39,431 nt of DNA, from positions 1 through 39,431 of the forward strand of contig DAIDGQ010000013.1 of NCBI GenBank assembly GCA_027452215.1, written 5' to 3'. Below, one piece after another: positions 1 to 8,547 of the stretch. The position numbers and the translations under genes are program-made. Under the pieces are notes generated by a model. The model did no database searches and had not been told where the DNA came from. It saw nothing but the letters and a program-made list of their open reading frames with translations. Numbering within the stretch: position 1 is the first letter of the stretch; every line of letters begins with the position of its first letter. The DNA is from Granulicella sp. Its GTDB lineage: Bacteria; Acidobacteriota; Terriglobia; Terriglobales; Acidobacteriaceae.

Positions 1-29
1 GCCACTTGCAACCCAAGACCCGCCTGAAA

Positions 30-875
30 CTACAAACTTCCGAGCGAAAAATAGTCTCGCAGCACAATAACGAACCAAAGCACCGGCGCCGCCACCAAAA
101 GCGCATCAATTCGGTCCAGCATGCCCCCATGCCCGGGCAGCATCGTGCCTGAATCCTTCACCCCGGCCCCCCGCTTAAGCGCTGATTCTAATAGGTCCCC
201 AAACTGAGCCGCGGCATTCAGCGCCGCCGCCAGAATCAGAAACACCCACCACGGCTCGCTCGTATGCAGCTTGGTAAAACTAGAATTCTGTTGCGTAAGC
301 CAATCCCCCAGCAGAATCAGCGACATACCGAACAAACACGACGCCACAATCGACGCAATCGCCCCCTCCCACGTCTTATTCGGCGACAACCGCGGAGCAA
401 ACTTCCTCTTCCCAAACCGCTTCCCGATATACAGCGCCGCAATGTCCCCCGACCACACGCAGATGAACAGAAACAGCAGCAGCGCCGTACCGTTTTCCTC
501 GTTTAGAATCTGCGGGATAAGCGTTAAAGGGTACGCCGTATACACCAGCATCAGCAACCCCACCGACGTCTGCCAAAGCACCCTCTCCAGCGACATCCGA
601 AACGCCGCCACCGCAAACAGCACCAGCGTCACAAACGCCACCACCGAGATCGTATCCACCGGCCTGTAAAACGTAGCCAGAAAGAACAGAAATACCGCAG
701 AAACAGCCCACCAAAGCGGTATCGGGCACCCTCCAGCCTCCGCAAATCCGCGGAACTCCATGGCCGCCAACCCCGCCACCAGCGCGGCCGCAATGGTCAC
801 CATCCACATCTTGCCAAAAAAGATCAGCGCCGCAACCAGGGTGATCAGAACGATAGCTGTAAGGATTCGCTTCAT
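30..875 (-). CDS. cdsA: Phosphatidate cytidylyltransferase
   Basis: Integral-membrane enzyme that makes CDP-diacylglycerol from phosphatidic acid and CTP, the branch point of phospholipid synthesis. The 281-residue product is hydrophobic nearly throughout, with several membrane segments. The C-terminal family signature is complete at about residues 231-257: S..KR, then KD.G, then a HGG..DR.D block with the expected acidic and basic residues. Length is normal for the family. The start is the ATG at 875; an AAGG lies only a few bases upstream, so the ribosome site is mediocre. In many bacteria cdsA directly follows uppS. Here uppS lies 3.3 kb away on the same strand with two unrelated genes between. 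The usual downstream partners (dxr, rseP) would lie beyond the left edge of the window. Identification is secure. Confidence 0.95.
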   Translation of the reverse strand: MKRILTAIVLITLVAALIFFGKMWMVTIAAALVAGLAAMEFRGFAEAGGCPIPLWWAVSAVFLFFLATFYRPVDTISVVAFVTLVLFAVAAFRMSLERVLWQTSVGLLMLVYTAYPLTLIPQILNEENGTALLLFLFICVWSGDIAALYIGKRFGKRKFAPRLSPNKTWEGAIASIVASCLFGMSLILLGDWLTQQNSSFTKLHTSEPWWVFLILAAALNAAAQFGDLLESALKRGAGVKDSGTMLPGHGGMLDRIDALLVAAPVLWFVIVLRDYFSLGSL

Positions 876-1089
876 AGGCCTTGTTGAGAATACATCGGCG
901 CAGCGAAAGGTGGTAACTAAGTATATCGATTCAATGAGTTACGAAGCTTCCCGCCAGCAGTGCCCAGGACCATCCAACCCCCCACCCACGCGACAGACCT
1001 CGCCCCGGGCATCTACAATCGCAACGCATTAGCATCTCCCAGCAGTCACATCACCTTCATCGCCCATCCCCTCATAGGATCTCCCCGCC

Positions 1090-2901
1090 ATGAACCGCAC
1101 CCTGTCGCGTCGCCTGTTTCTCCAACTCTCAGGCTCAGCCGCCGCCGCCTGTGGACTCAGAAGTCAAGCCTTTGCAACAGATACACTAGTGGTTCCCCTG
1201 GCAGAGGTTGGCTACGGGCAGGTGACGCTCACCAGCCAGCCGCACCTCGCACAGCTCGAAAGCACCCACAGCCTCCTGATGAGCCTCAGCAACGACAGCC
1301 TACTCAAGCCCCTGCGAGCCATGGCCGGGCTCCCCGCCCCCGGCGACGACCTCGGAGGTTGGTACACCTATCGACCCGATTACGACTACATGACCGACAC
1401 CGTAGGTTTTGCCCCCAGCTGCAACTACGGCCAGTGGGTCTCCGCTCTGGCTCGCTACTACGGCATCACCGGCGATCCAGCCACTCGCGATAAAGTACTG
1501 CAATTGAACCAGTTATATGCTCCAACCATCACCTCGCGCTACTACGAAGTGAACCGCTTTCCGGCCTATTGCTACGACAAACTGGTCTGCGGCCTGATGG
1601 ATTCTCACCGCCTCGTCCACGATCCCCAGGCCTTCCCCCTCCTCGACGCCACCACTGCTGTCGCAACTCCCCACCTTCCCGGCCATGCCGTCGACCACGA
1701 CGTACCTTGGCGCAAGGGAAAGAACATCTCGTGGAGCTGGGACGAAAGCTACACCCTGCCCGAAAACCTCTTTCTAATCTTCCAGATGGGCGCCGGCCAG
1801 CAGTATCGCCAGCTCGCCGAGCAGTATCTGAATGACACCACAGAGTTTGATCCACTCGCGCAAGGAGAAAACCCCCTCACCGGACGGCACGCTTACAGCT
1901 ATGTGAATTCGCTCAGCTCAGCGATGCAGGCATACCTCGTTGCAGGCAGCGAAAAGCATCTCGTCGCCGCGAAGAACGCCTTCGATATCCTTCAGAATCA
2001 GAGTTATGCGACCGGTGGCTGGGGCCCGCACGAGAGGCTGCAGGCGACCGGATCGAGCGCCTTGTTTGACAGCCTCACCAACACCCACGCCAGCTTCGAA
2101 ACGCCCTGCGGCTCCTACGCGCACATGAAACTAACCCGCTACCTGCTCCGAGTCACACGCGACGGCCGCTACGGCGACAGCATGGAGCGCGTCATGTACA
2201 ACACCGTCCTCGGAGCCCTCCCGCTCAAGCCCGACGGAAGCACTTTCTACTACTCTGACTACAACTTCCAAGGCAAGCGCGTCTATCACAATGGCAACTG
2301 GGCCTGCTGCGCGGGCACCCTCCCGCAGGTCGTCGCGGACTACGGAATCAACAGCTACTTACAGGAGCCCGGAGCCATTTGGGTGAACCTGTACGTCCCT
2401 TCCGTCCTGCGCTGGAGCGAAGGCTCAACCCACCTTGAACTGGAACAGCGCGGCCTCTATCCTCTTCAGGACGCCGTTGAATTCCACTTAAGATCTTCAC
2501 GCTCAACAACTTTCGCTCTGCACCTGAGAACCCCAGCATGGGCCGATGGAGCAACGATCACCGTGAACGGCCGTCCAACCCCGCTCGAAGTCACGAATGG
2601 CTTTGCCACCCTGCGCCGCAAGTGGAGGAACGGTGATGTCGTTCAGCTTGAACTGCCGTCCCAACTTCGTCTTGAGCCGATCGACGCAGCGCACCCCAAC
2701 GTCGTGGCGTTGATGTACGGGCCGCTCGTGCTGTTCGCAAAAACGGAGCAACAGCCGGCGCTGACAAGGAGCCAGGTGTTGGCGGCAAATCGCACCGGCA
2801 GTGCGGAGTGGACGATCGACACCGAACAAGGCCCGCTGCGGCTGGTCCCCTTTACCGACGTAGGCGACTCTACCTACTCGACTTATCTCCAACTCGCATA
2901 G
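1090..2901 (+). CDS. GH127-type (DUF1680) glycoside hydrolase, Tat-exported
   Basis: Likely retaining beta-L-arabinofuranosidase or a related glycosidase acting outside the cytoplasm. The 603-residue protein begins with a twin-arginine leader (RRLFLQLSG, then an Ala-rich stretch ending near AFA), so it is probably exported folded. The central alpha/alpha barrel and C-terminal beta domains fit the DUF1680 family in length. In characterised GH127 enzymes zinc is held by a Glu, a Cys and a Cys-Cys pair, one Cys being the nucleophile. Here the pair is C406-C407 (ACCAGT) and the upstream ligands appear as ETPC at E337 and C340, one residue further apart than the usual E-x-C. Substrate cannot be read from sequence. 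It is transcribed away from cdsA and converges on the neighbouring lipoprotein gene with 9 bp between stops. It is not part of the uppS/cdsA transcription unit. Confidence 0.85.
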   Translation: MNRTLSRRLFLQLSGSAAAACGLRSQAFATDTLVVPLAEVGYGQVTLTSQPHLAQLESTHSLLMSLSNDSLLKPLRAMAGLPAPGDDLGGWYTYRPDYDYMTDTVGFAPSCNYGQWVSALARYYGITGDPATRDKVLQLNQLYAPTITSRYYEVNRFPAYCYDKLVCGLMDSHRLVHDPQAFPLLDATTAVATPHLPGHAVDHDVPWRKGKNISWSWDESYTLPENLFLIFQMGAGQQYRQLAEQYLNDTTEFDPLAQGENPLTGRHAYSYVNSLSSAMQAYLVAGSEKHLVAAKNAFDILQNQSYATGGWGPHERLQATGSSALFDSLTNTHASFETPCGSYAHMKLTRYLLRVTRDGRYGDSMERVMYNTVLGALPLKPDGSTFYYSDYNFQGKRVYHNGNWACCAGTLPQVVADYGINSYLQEPGAIWVNLYVPSVLRWSEGSTHLELEQRGLYPLQDAVEFHLRSSRSTTFALHLRTPAWADGATITVNGRPTPLEVTNGFATLRRKWRNGDVVQLELPSQLRLEPIDAAHPNVVALMYGPLVLFAKTEQQPALTRSQVLAANRTGSAEWTIDTEQGPLRLVPFTDVGDSTYSTYLQLA

Positions 2902-2910
2902 ATCATCGCG

Positions 2911-3963
2911 CTAGAAGACCGCAACGGACAAGCCAGTGTCCGGATTAGTCCAGGCCGTCGAGGTAAAACTCGACACCGGAGCAATATTGCCCGTGCCGGT
3001 GGTGGAAAACTTGAGGACAGTCGGGCTCGCGGTGCTACCGCAGGTCGGCGTGGAGACCACGTACAGGAACCCTCCCTCCGTATCGACCGCGATGCCGCCA
3101 ACGCATCCGAGCAGCGTATTGGCGCCGGTTATGTCACGCATTGGAGGGGTGTTACCCGTCGCCGTCGGCTCGAACACCAGGATGCTGGAGACGCCAGAGA
3201 CAACGTTCGCAACATAGAGATTGCCAGCGGTATCGGTCGCCAACGCCTTCGGAGTCGTGACCCCCAGCAGGGTGAGCGCCCCACCAATCGAACGCGAGGG
3301 AACTGTTGCTCCGGGAGCAAATACGACGATCGGTGCAATGGCGATGTTGTTCAGAGGCGCCGCGGTGGCAACGTACAGATTGCCGGCGGGATCGACTGCC
3401 GTAGCCTGAGGTCCGGCGCCAGAGGTAATGCTGACGCTGCTGGAGGGCGCCACAGCGCCCGTCGCGGTCGCGCTGAAGAGGTCCACCCCTCCGGCACCGT
3501 TCGACGCGTATAGTTCGCCACTGGTGGTTGCCGATAGGCTGCTAACGGTGGTTAGCCCGGTGGTCGAGTTGAATGGGATCGACCGGGTGGGCTGCGCGTT
3601 GTTCTGCGAGCCGACAGGGAATTCGACCAGCGATGTGCCCGTGGTGCCCTCAGTAGCAGCGGTGTAGAGGTTGCCGGTGCCGTCGATCGCGAGTAAACCC
3701 AGAGACGTAACCTTCAGATTCTGAATGGTTGCAACGGGTGTGGCCGCACCGGAGGCAGTCGAGGAAAACTGCAGTACCGAGGCGGAGGCAGGGGTCGTCC
3801 CCGTGGCCGCGGTGTTTTGGATGACGTAGACTCCGGTCGCAGGGGCACCGGTGGTATTGCCGTAGGTACTGCCGTCACTGGCACAACCGGCCAGCAAAGC
3901 GGTCATGCCAAGGGCAACGCCGAATGCCGTGAGCCGTGTTGCGGTCGCTGCGGATGGTTTCAT
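2911..3963 (-). CDS. Beta-propeller (NHL/YVTN-like) lipoprotein
   Basis: Predicted outer-surface or periplasmic lipoprotein of 350 residues. The N-terminus is a typical lipoprotein signal with lipobox LAGC and the modified cysteine at about residue 27, followed by a Ser/Gly/Thr-rich linker. The body is a series of roughly 45-55-residue repeats containing phrases such as DGTGNLYTA, DPAGNLYVA, DTAGNLYVA and DTEGGFLYV, the recurring strand motif of NHL/SMP-30-like propellers. Six such blades can be counted approximately. No catalytic motif is visible, so a binding or scaffolding role is more likely than an enzymatic one. The gene sits between uppS and the GH127-like gene. Exact function is unknown. 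Confidence 0.75.
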   Translation of the reverse strand: MKPSAATATRLTAFGVALGMTALLAGCASDGSTYGNTTGAPATGVYVIQNTAATGTTPASASVLQFSSTASGAATPVATIQNLKVTSLGLLAIDGTGNLYTAATEGTTGTSLVEFPVGSQNNAQPTRSIPFNSTTGLTTVSSLSATTSGELYASNGAGGVDLFSATATGAVAPSSSVSITSGAGPQATAVDPAGNLYVATAAPLNNIAIAPIVVFAPGATVPSRSIGGALTLLGVTTPKALATDTAGNLYVANVVSGVSSILVFEPTATGNTPPMRDITGANTLLGCVGGIAVDTEGGFLYVVSTPTCGSTASPTVLKFSTTGTGNIAPVSSFTSTAWTNPDTGLSVAVF

Positions 3964-4154
3964 GCCGCCTCCATCGATAGTGTCCCGAAAGTCCCGGGCT
4001 GGCGCAATTGCGTCATGCCGGCAAGACGCAATCTCAGCCGACGATCGAAATCGTTTTTCTCATTCAAGCACACATTGATGTGGGTACGGGTGCCGAACAA
4101 CGGGTCGGTTATTGGCAGGAAAGATTCGGGACAGCGGCCACTGCAGGATGGAGC

Positions 4155-5084
4155 TTAGCGCCGGGCAAGCTCGGCTTCCGACGGAAGGGTGTCGGCCAGG
4201 GCTTCGTCCGAGGATTCTCCCAGTCCGCCAAACCTCCGCTCGCGTTGCTGGTATTCGGCAATGGCTTCGAGCAGGTGGATGCCTCCAAAGTCCGGCCACA
4301 GACGGTCGGTGACGAAGATCTCGGCATACGCGATCTGCCAGAGCAAGAAGTTCGAGATGCGTTGCTCCCCCGAGGTTCGGACGACAAGATCAGGGTCGGG
4401 CATGTTCGCAGTGTAGAGCGCTGCATTGAGCTGAGGCTCGTCAATGCGAGCCCTAATTGCGTCGTCGACGCCTTCCGCTGCCAACATATCTTCGACGGAG
4501 ATGCCACGTCTGTGGGCTTCGGCGATCATGTTGTGGACGAGTTTGCGCGACGCATCGACAATCTCAGAACGGGCTCCATAGTTCAGCGCGAGGGTGAGCG
4601 TGGTACCTGTATTCTTCGCCGTCTGCTCGGCGGCCCACTGCATCGTGTCCTGAACTTCTTGCGGAAGCTCATGAGTGCGGCCAATGTAGGCCATGCGGAT
4701 GTTGTTGTCGTTCATCCGCTTGACGTTCGAGATGAGGTAACTCTTCAGCAACTTCATCAGGAAATTGACTTCATTCTTAGGCCTGCGGAGGTTGTTCTCG
4801 AGCGAGAACGCATACAGGGTGAGCCATGGGAGATCGATGCGCGAGGCGGTCTCCACGACGAATTGGACACACTCAGCTCCCTGCTGGTGGCCAAGGAACC
4901 GCTTCAGGGCGCGCTTGCCGGCCCAGCGGCCATTGCCGTCCATGATGATCGCGACGTGCTGGGGCATCCGTTCGAGGTCGAACGTATCGTAGAGGGCGCG
5001 CTCCTCGGGAGTTAGTTCATTGGCCCGGTTGGAACGCTGATAGACGCGGCTGGAAGAAGGTTCGCGCACAGTTGACTCGCTCAA
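4155..5084 (-). CDS. uppS: Isoprenyl (undecaprenyl) diphosphate synthase
   Basis: Cis-prenyltransferase that extends farnesyl diphosphate with isopentenyl diphosphate to the C55 carrier used in peptidoglycan and surface-polysaccharide synthesis. The 309-residue protein has the family's N-terminal motif HVAIIMDGNGRWA with catalytic Asp at about residue 49, and the C-terminal RTSGEQRISNFLLWQ block followed by the YAEIFVTDRLWPDF region. An N-terminal extension of about 40 polar residues makes it longer than the usual 240-260 residues. An interior ATG at about residue 40 could be an alternative start but would begin only nine residues before the catalytic Asp, so the long form is kept. A short 7-bp-unit repeat lies 20 bp upstream of the start codon. 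Cytoplasmic or peripheral membrane enzyme; identification is secure. Confidence 0.95.
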   Translation of the reverse strand: MSESTVREPSSSRVYQRSNRANELTPEERALYDTFDLERMPQHVAIIMDGNGRWAGKRALKRFLGHQQGAECVQFVVETASRIDLPWLTLYAFSLENNLRRPKNEVNFLMKLLKSYLISNVKRMNDNNIRMAYIGRTHELPQEVQDTMQWAAEQTAKNTGTTLTLALNYGARSEIVDASRKLVHNMIAEAHRRGISVEDMLAAEGVDDAIRARIDEPQLNAALYTANMPDPDLVVRTSGEQRISNFLLWQIAYAEIFVTDRLWPDFGGIHLLEAIAEYQQRERRFGGLGESSDEALADTLPSEAELARR

Positions 5085-5104
5085 ATGACGATAGCTGAAA
5101 GGCG

Positions 5105-5123
5105 GGGATTAGGGAACAGGGAT
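5105..5123 (+). repeat. Dispersed 7-bp-unit repeat, copy 1
   Basis: The 19-mer GGGATTAGGGAACAGGGAT occurs here and again at 15551-15569 and 23152-23170. It is built from 7-bp units of the form AGGGATT/AGGGAAC. This copy lies 20 bp upstream of the uppS start codon, in the same relative orientation as copy 2 has to its downstream gene. Confidence 0.8.
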
Positions 5124-5226
5124 TCTTTCCTTACTCTCATTTCTAGTCTTTCAGACGCTCATTGGACGGTAGGTGGCCATTACTTCCATGAAAAATGCAG
5201 GAAAATAACGCACCTGAAGACGGAGA

Positions 5227-5269
5227 GGCGTCGCAGCGCTCGCCTGGAGAGAGCGAGCGTTACGACGCC
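5227..5269 (-). terminator. Long imperfect hairpin, probable terminator of the HTH gene
   Basis: Left arm 5227-5243 and right arm 5253-5269 pair over 17 positions around a 9-nt loop, with one mismatch and one G-U wobble. The core is CGCTCGC/GCGAGCG. It begins about 30 bases past the stop of the minus-strand regulator gene (stop at 5300). The minus-strand bases beyond it are pyrimidine-rich (TCTCCGTCTTC) but not a clean U-run, so it may be a weak terminator or an mRNA-stabilising stem. Confidence 0.5.
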
Positions 5270-5299
5270 GGGAGGTGCAGGGAAATTCTTACCGGTCGA

Positions 5300-5887
5300 T
5301 CAGGCCATGCGGCGATTGCGACTTTGAGACAGCTCGCGGACATGGTTAAGGAAGATGGATTTCTGAGTCGAGGTGAGATGAGCCGTATATTTGGCAATCT
5401 CGGCCAAAAAAGGATCGGTAAGCAGCACGGCGGACTCGTCCCGATGACGGGTCGGGGCGTCACGCAGCAGGGCGGAGATGTCGACCTGGAGGGCCCGGGC
5501 AAGGCGATCGAGCGAAGAAAGGGTCGGCATGGCCTTGCCATTCTCGATCTTGGAGATATAGGTGCGTGGCACGCCCATCCTCGCAGCGAGCTGGCGCTGT
5601 GAGAGGTTGCGGACATGGCGGAGATCGCGCACGGCAGCGGCTACCTGGGGACCCCCATCGTGGGCCTCGGCTGCTGGCTCGAGGACAAGAGCGATCGCGG
5701 GTTGGGCTTTGGGTGGCTCAGGCAGCAAGGACTTCTTGCAGCGTCGGCAGGTGTCTGTAGCGGTGCGAAATTGCACCAGCTTGCAGGCTTCACAGCGTAA
5801 AACCTCACGCTGCGGGAGCTCGCGCTCGAAAGATTCAGCCTCGGGCTGGACCTCCAATGCGCTGACAGGCGCCATCATGGTTGCCAT
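5300..5887 (-). CDS. Zinc-ribbon plus XRE-family HTH regulator
   Basis: Predicted DNA-binding regulator of 195 residues. Residues 30-50 form a four-cysteine zinc ribbon (Cys32, Cys35, Cys47, Cys50, two CxxC pairs). Residues about 86-140 are a clear Cro/C1-type helix-turn-helix (RNLSQRQLAARMGVPRTYIS, then KIENG). A C-terminal helical region of about 50 residues follows. The reading frame stays open upstream as far as 6532, but that would run through the oppositely oriented HD-domain gene and gives a Pro/Ser/Thr-rich nonsense leader. The ATG at 5887 is therefore chosen; no good Shine-Dalgarno is visible there, so a GTG slightly upstream is possible. It is divergent from the HD-domain gene with about 200 bp between starts, a classic position for a local regulator. 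Target and ligand are unknown. Confidence 0.8.
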   Translation of the reverse strand: MATMMAPVSALEVQPEAESFERELPQREVLRCEACKLVQFRTATDTCRRCKKSLLPEPPKAQPAIALVLEPAAEAHDGGPQVAAAVRDLRHVRNLSQRQLAARMGVPRTYISKIENGKAMPTLSSLDRLARALQVDISALLRDAPTRHRDESAVLLTDPFLAEIAKYTAHLTSTQKSIFLNHVRELSQSRNRRMA

Positions 5888-6084
5888 AAATTGTGTGCTG
5901 CGGACGGCTGCCAGAGCGGGCACCGTACGCTTGCGTCCGATAACGGAGACAGGCGATGTGCCTAGAGTGACACTGGGTGCCGGAAGAGTCAAGAGTAATG
6001 CCGGAGATTCTGCCAAAAAGATGGTAGAAAACGGTAAGGGAACCAAAGTGGTAAACCATAGGAAGATGCTTAGGGAGTAGCGAG

Positions 6085-6708
6085 ATGAGTATGGAGCAGG
6101 AGTTTGGAGCGCAGAAGGCAGAGGCGTTACTGCGGGAGTGGACCGCCAATGAGTCGCTGGTGAAGCACGGGTTATCGGTGGCACGGTGCACCGAGAGTTA
6201 TGGCGTGCGAGAGGCGGCGCGGCTCGGCCTGCAAGGCAATGAGGCGGATAGATTTTCAGAGTTATATCGCTGTGCGGGGCTGCTGCATGACTTTGATTAC
6301 GACCGGCATCCAACGCCTGAGGAGCATCCCTTTGTGGGGGTTGCGTACTTGAGAGAAAACGGCTGGCCGGAGGAGATGTTGCACGCGATTCTGGCGCATG
6401 CGGATTACTCTGGCGTGATACCGGAGACTCATCTGGATAAGGCGTTGTTTGCGAGCGATGAGCTGGCGGGGTTTCTGACGGCGTGTGCGCTCGTAAAGCC
6501 GAGTAAGGCGATCGCGGAGGTCGAGGTCGCAAGCGTGAAAAAGAAGATGAAGGACAAGGCGTTTGCGCGGGCGGTGAAGCGCGAAGATATTACGCGAGGC
6601 GCGGAGTTGCTGGGGATTCCTGTGGAAGAGCACATCGAAAACTGTCTTCGCGCGATGCAGGAGCACGCTGCGGAGTTGGGCTTGCTGGGCATTGGGACCG
6701 GAGGCTAG
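6085..6708 (+). CDS. HD-domain metal-dependent phosphohydrolase
   Basis: Cytoplasmic protein of 207 residues with an HD-superfamily metal site: H28 (VKHGL), the HD doublet H68-D69 (GLLHDFDYD), H81 (EEHPF) and H105/D107 (AILAHADY). This arrangement is shared with small HDIG hydrolases acting on nucleotides or other phosphate esters. The substrate cannot be assigned. The start ATG at 6085 is well supported by GGGAG seven to eight bases upstream. The gene is divergent from the zinc-ribbon HTH regulator. Its stop overlaps by 4 bp the end of the convergent DUF3592-like gene. The C-terminal third is helical and charged, with no other domain recognised. Confidence 0.85.
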   Translation: MSMEQEFGAQKAEALLREWTANESLVKHGLSVARCTESYGVREAARLGLQGNEADRFSELYRCAGLLHDFDYDRHPTPEEHPFVGVAYLRENGWPEEMLHAILAHADYSGVIPETHLDKALFASDELAGFLTACALVKPSKAIAEVEVASVKKKMKDKAFARAVKREDITRGAELLGIPVEEHIENCLRAMQEHAAELGLLGIGTGG

Positions 6709-7082
6709 TGGCAGCCACGTAGAATCGCAAACCACGCAAGCGAGAGGATGAGCGAGCCGATGATGCCTACGACAAGCATGGACCCGCGGTTGGTTCGCGC
6801 TGTGCTGGCAGTGTCGTGGGAGTTCACGTGAGGAGCATCGGGGTTGTAGCGGATGGGGAAGAGATGTCCCTGGGGAATGGCCTTCGCGGAGGTGAACTCG
6901 CCTGTATGGAGTTCCTCGTCGGCGAAGTAGTTGTAGGAGATGCGGAAGTGCTTGCTCGTGGGGATGCCGAAGGCAAGAGCTCGGCCAGCGCCGAACTCAT
7001 ATTTGCAGGCAGTGACGGTGGCCAGAGCTTCGGGCCAGTCGGCTTGTTCGGGAGTGAGTTCGTGGATGGGTTGCGGGTTCAT
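6705..7082 (-). CDS. DUF3592-like small membrane protein
   Basis: The 125-residue product has a soluble N-terminal part resembling the DUF3592 fold: an ATVTACKYEFGAG strand, an FRISYNYFADEE.HTGEF segment and a 'FPIRYNPDAPHVN' region typical of that family, followed by one C-terminal membrane helix (about residues 100-120). It is presumably anchored in the inner membrane with the N-terminal domain on one face. The start ATG overlaps the pncA stop by 4 bp (7079-7082), so the two are translationally coupled. The 3' end overlaps the convergent HD-domain gene by 4 bp. Function unknown. Confidence 0.65.
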   Translation of the reverse strand: MNPQPIHELTPEQADWPEALATVTACKYEFGAGRALAFGIPTSKHFRISYNYFADEELHTGEFTSAKAIPQGHLFPIRYNPDAPHVNSHDTASTARTNRGSMLVVGIIGSLILSLAWFAILRGCH

Positions 7083-7720
7083 GGGATGAGGAACGCTGCG
7101 GATGAGATGCGCTGGACGCCAACAGCGGAGAAGGCGGTGTTGGTGGCGTCGACCGTGCCGTGGAGGTTGACGGCGCGCGAGAGGTCTTCGACGACGATGG
7201 ATTGGAAGCCGAGGCGGGCGGCGGCGAGGGCGGAGAAGCCGACGCAGAAGTCGTAGGCTAGGCCGACGAAGAAGAGGCGCGTGAGGCCTCGTTCGCGGAG
7301 ATAGCCGGCGAGGCCGGTGGGGGTGCGCTGGTCGTTTTCGGTGAAGGCGGAGTAGCTGTCGATGTCGCGGCGGAAGCCCTTGCGGAGGATGAGCTCGGTG
7401 TGAGGGATGTCGAGATCAGGGTGGAGCGCAGCTCCGGGAGTGCCCTGGATGCAGTGGTCGGGCCAGAGATGCTGGGTGCCGTAGGGAGCCTGAACGGTGT
7501 CGGCAAATGGCTGCTTGCCGGGGTGAGTGCTTGCGAAGGAGATGTGGTTGGGGGAATGCCAGTCCTGCGTCAGGATGACGTGGTCAAAGCGCGCGGCTAA
7601 GGCGTGGATGCCGGGAATGATCGCGTCGCCACCGGCGACAGGGAGCGCGCCGCCGGGAAGGAAGTCGACCTGCATGTCGATGACGAGGAGCGCGTCTGTA
7701 GGGCGGAGGGTCATGGTCAT
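7079..7720 (-). CDS. pncA: Nicotinamidase (bifunctional nicotinamidase/pyrazinamidase type)
   Basis: Hydrolyses nicotinamide to nicotinate and ammonia in the NAD salvage pathway; cytosolic. The 213-residue product is of normal length. The isochorismatase-like catalytic triad is intact: D15 (VIDMQVDF), K114 (LILRKGF) and C159 (AYDFCVG). The metal site is visible as D53-W-H55 in TQDWHSPNH and H89 in LWPDHC. Two ATGs lie at the start (residues 1 and 3); the first is used here. It forms a 4-bp overlapping pair with the following DUF3592-like gene. No other NAD-salvage gene is adjacent. Confidence 0.93.
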   Translation of the reverse strand: MTMTLRPTDALLVIDMQVDFLPGGALPVAGGDAIIPGIHALAARFDHVILTQDWHSPNHISFASTHPGKQPFADTVQAPYGTQHLWPDHCIQGTPGAALHPDLDIPHTELILRKGFRRDIDSYSAFTENDQRTPTGLAGYLRERGLTRLFFVGLAYDFCVGFSALAAARLGFQSIVVEDLSRAVNLHGTVDATNTAFSAVGVQRISSAAFLIP

Positions 7721-7939
7721 TTTGCCGTCGTCTGTGCCGGGGACTGGATGCGTGGGCCAAGGTCGCGAGGCTTGTGAAATAAACGGCGCATAAAGAGCAT
7801 TATGTCAGGGAAATCGATCAGGCAGCGCAAAGGGTTCTATGTGGCGAATCATTATGGTGTTTGTGCTATCAAGGGGGCGTCTGGCATTAGTATGGGCCGG
7901 AGGGATGAATACATCGAGATGTTCGTTGGGAGGTAGAGG

Positions 7940-8524
7940 ATGAAGCTTAGGTTTGTGATAGGTTTGCTGGGCATCGTCGGGCTGTGTCATGTCGCAGTGG
8001 GTCAAACTACCGGGGCTACTCAGACGCCCAACGATCGATTCATTTCACCATCGCGGCCAGTACCCACGGGTAAGGCTCCCGGAATGGAAGCTAAGTTGGT
8101 GAAGGACACTCCGGAGGAGAAGATCTATGCGGTGATCTTTCATAAAGGAGATGAGGCGCTGAGCGGATTGACGGATTTTGCAATCGAGCACAAGGTGCAG
8201 GACGCTCACTTTACCGCGATTGGAGCGGTGAGCAGCGCAACGCTGGCTTGGCTCGATGTGCAGAAGAAGATCTATCATCGCATCGATGTTGCGCAGCAGA
8301 CGGAGGTGTTGTCGTTGATTGGCGATGTGGCTACGTTCAACGGCAAGCCGGTCGTTCACATGCACGCCATCCTCGGCAGGCAGGATGGAAGCACGATAGG
8401 TGGACATGTGTTTGAGTTGAATGTGAATCCGACGCTCGAGGTGTTCGTTACGGTGAACACAATGCCGTTGAAGAAGAGGCCGGATGATGCGTCCGGTATG
8501 AAGCTGATTGATCCGAAGCAGTAA
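7940..8524 (+). CDS. Exported PPC-domain (DUF296) protein
   Basis: The 194-residue protein starts with a Sec signal peptide (MKLRFVIGLLGIVGLCHVAVG, cleavage expected near residue 22). Residues about 50-185 form a PPC/AF0104-like domain, recognised by the HxH pair in PVVHMHAILGR, the GGH motif (STIGGHVFEL) and the strand order. In other bacteria this domain occurs in cytoplasmic proteins of uncertain function and in plants it accompanies AT-hook DNA-binding domains, so an exported form is unusual. The start has a strong GGGAGGTAGAGG immediately upstream of ATG. It is the first gene of a plus-strand run with the HMG-CoA-lyase-like, thioesterase and SDR genes, 23 bp before the next start. Function is not known. 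Confidence 0.75.
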   Translation: MKLRFVIGLLGIVGLCHVAVGQTTGATQTPNDRFISPSRPVPTGKAPGMEAKLVKDTPEEKIYAVIFHKGDEALSGLTDFAIEHKVQDAHFTAIGAVSSATLAWLDVQKKIYHRIDVAQQTEVLSLIGDVATFNGKPVVHMHAILGRQDGSTIGGHVFELNVNPTLEVFVTVNTMPLKKRPDDASGMKLIDPKQ

Positions 8525-8547
8525 GCTTGCAGTTCGAGGAAGTTGCA

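Noticed and set aside
5888..6532. Upstream extension of the HTH regulator frame
   Set aside because: The extra 215 codons run antisense through the well-supported HD-domain gene and are Pro/Ser/Thr-rich without domains; the real start is taken as 5887.
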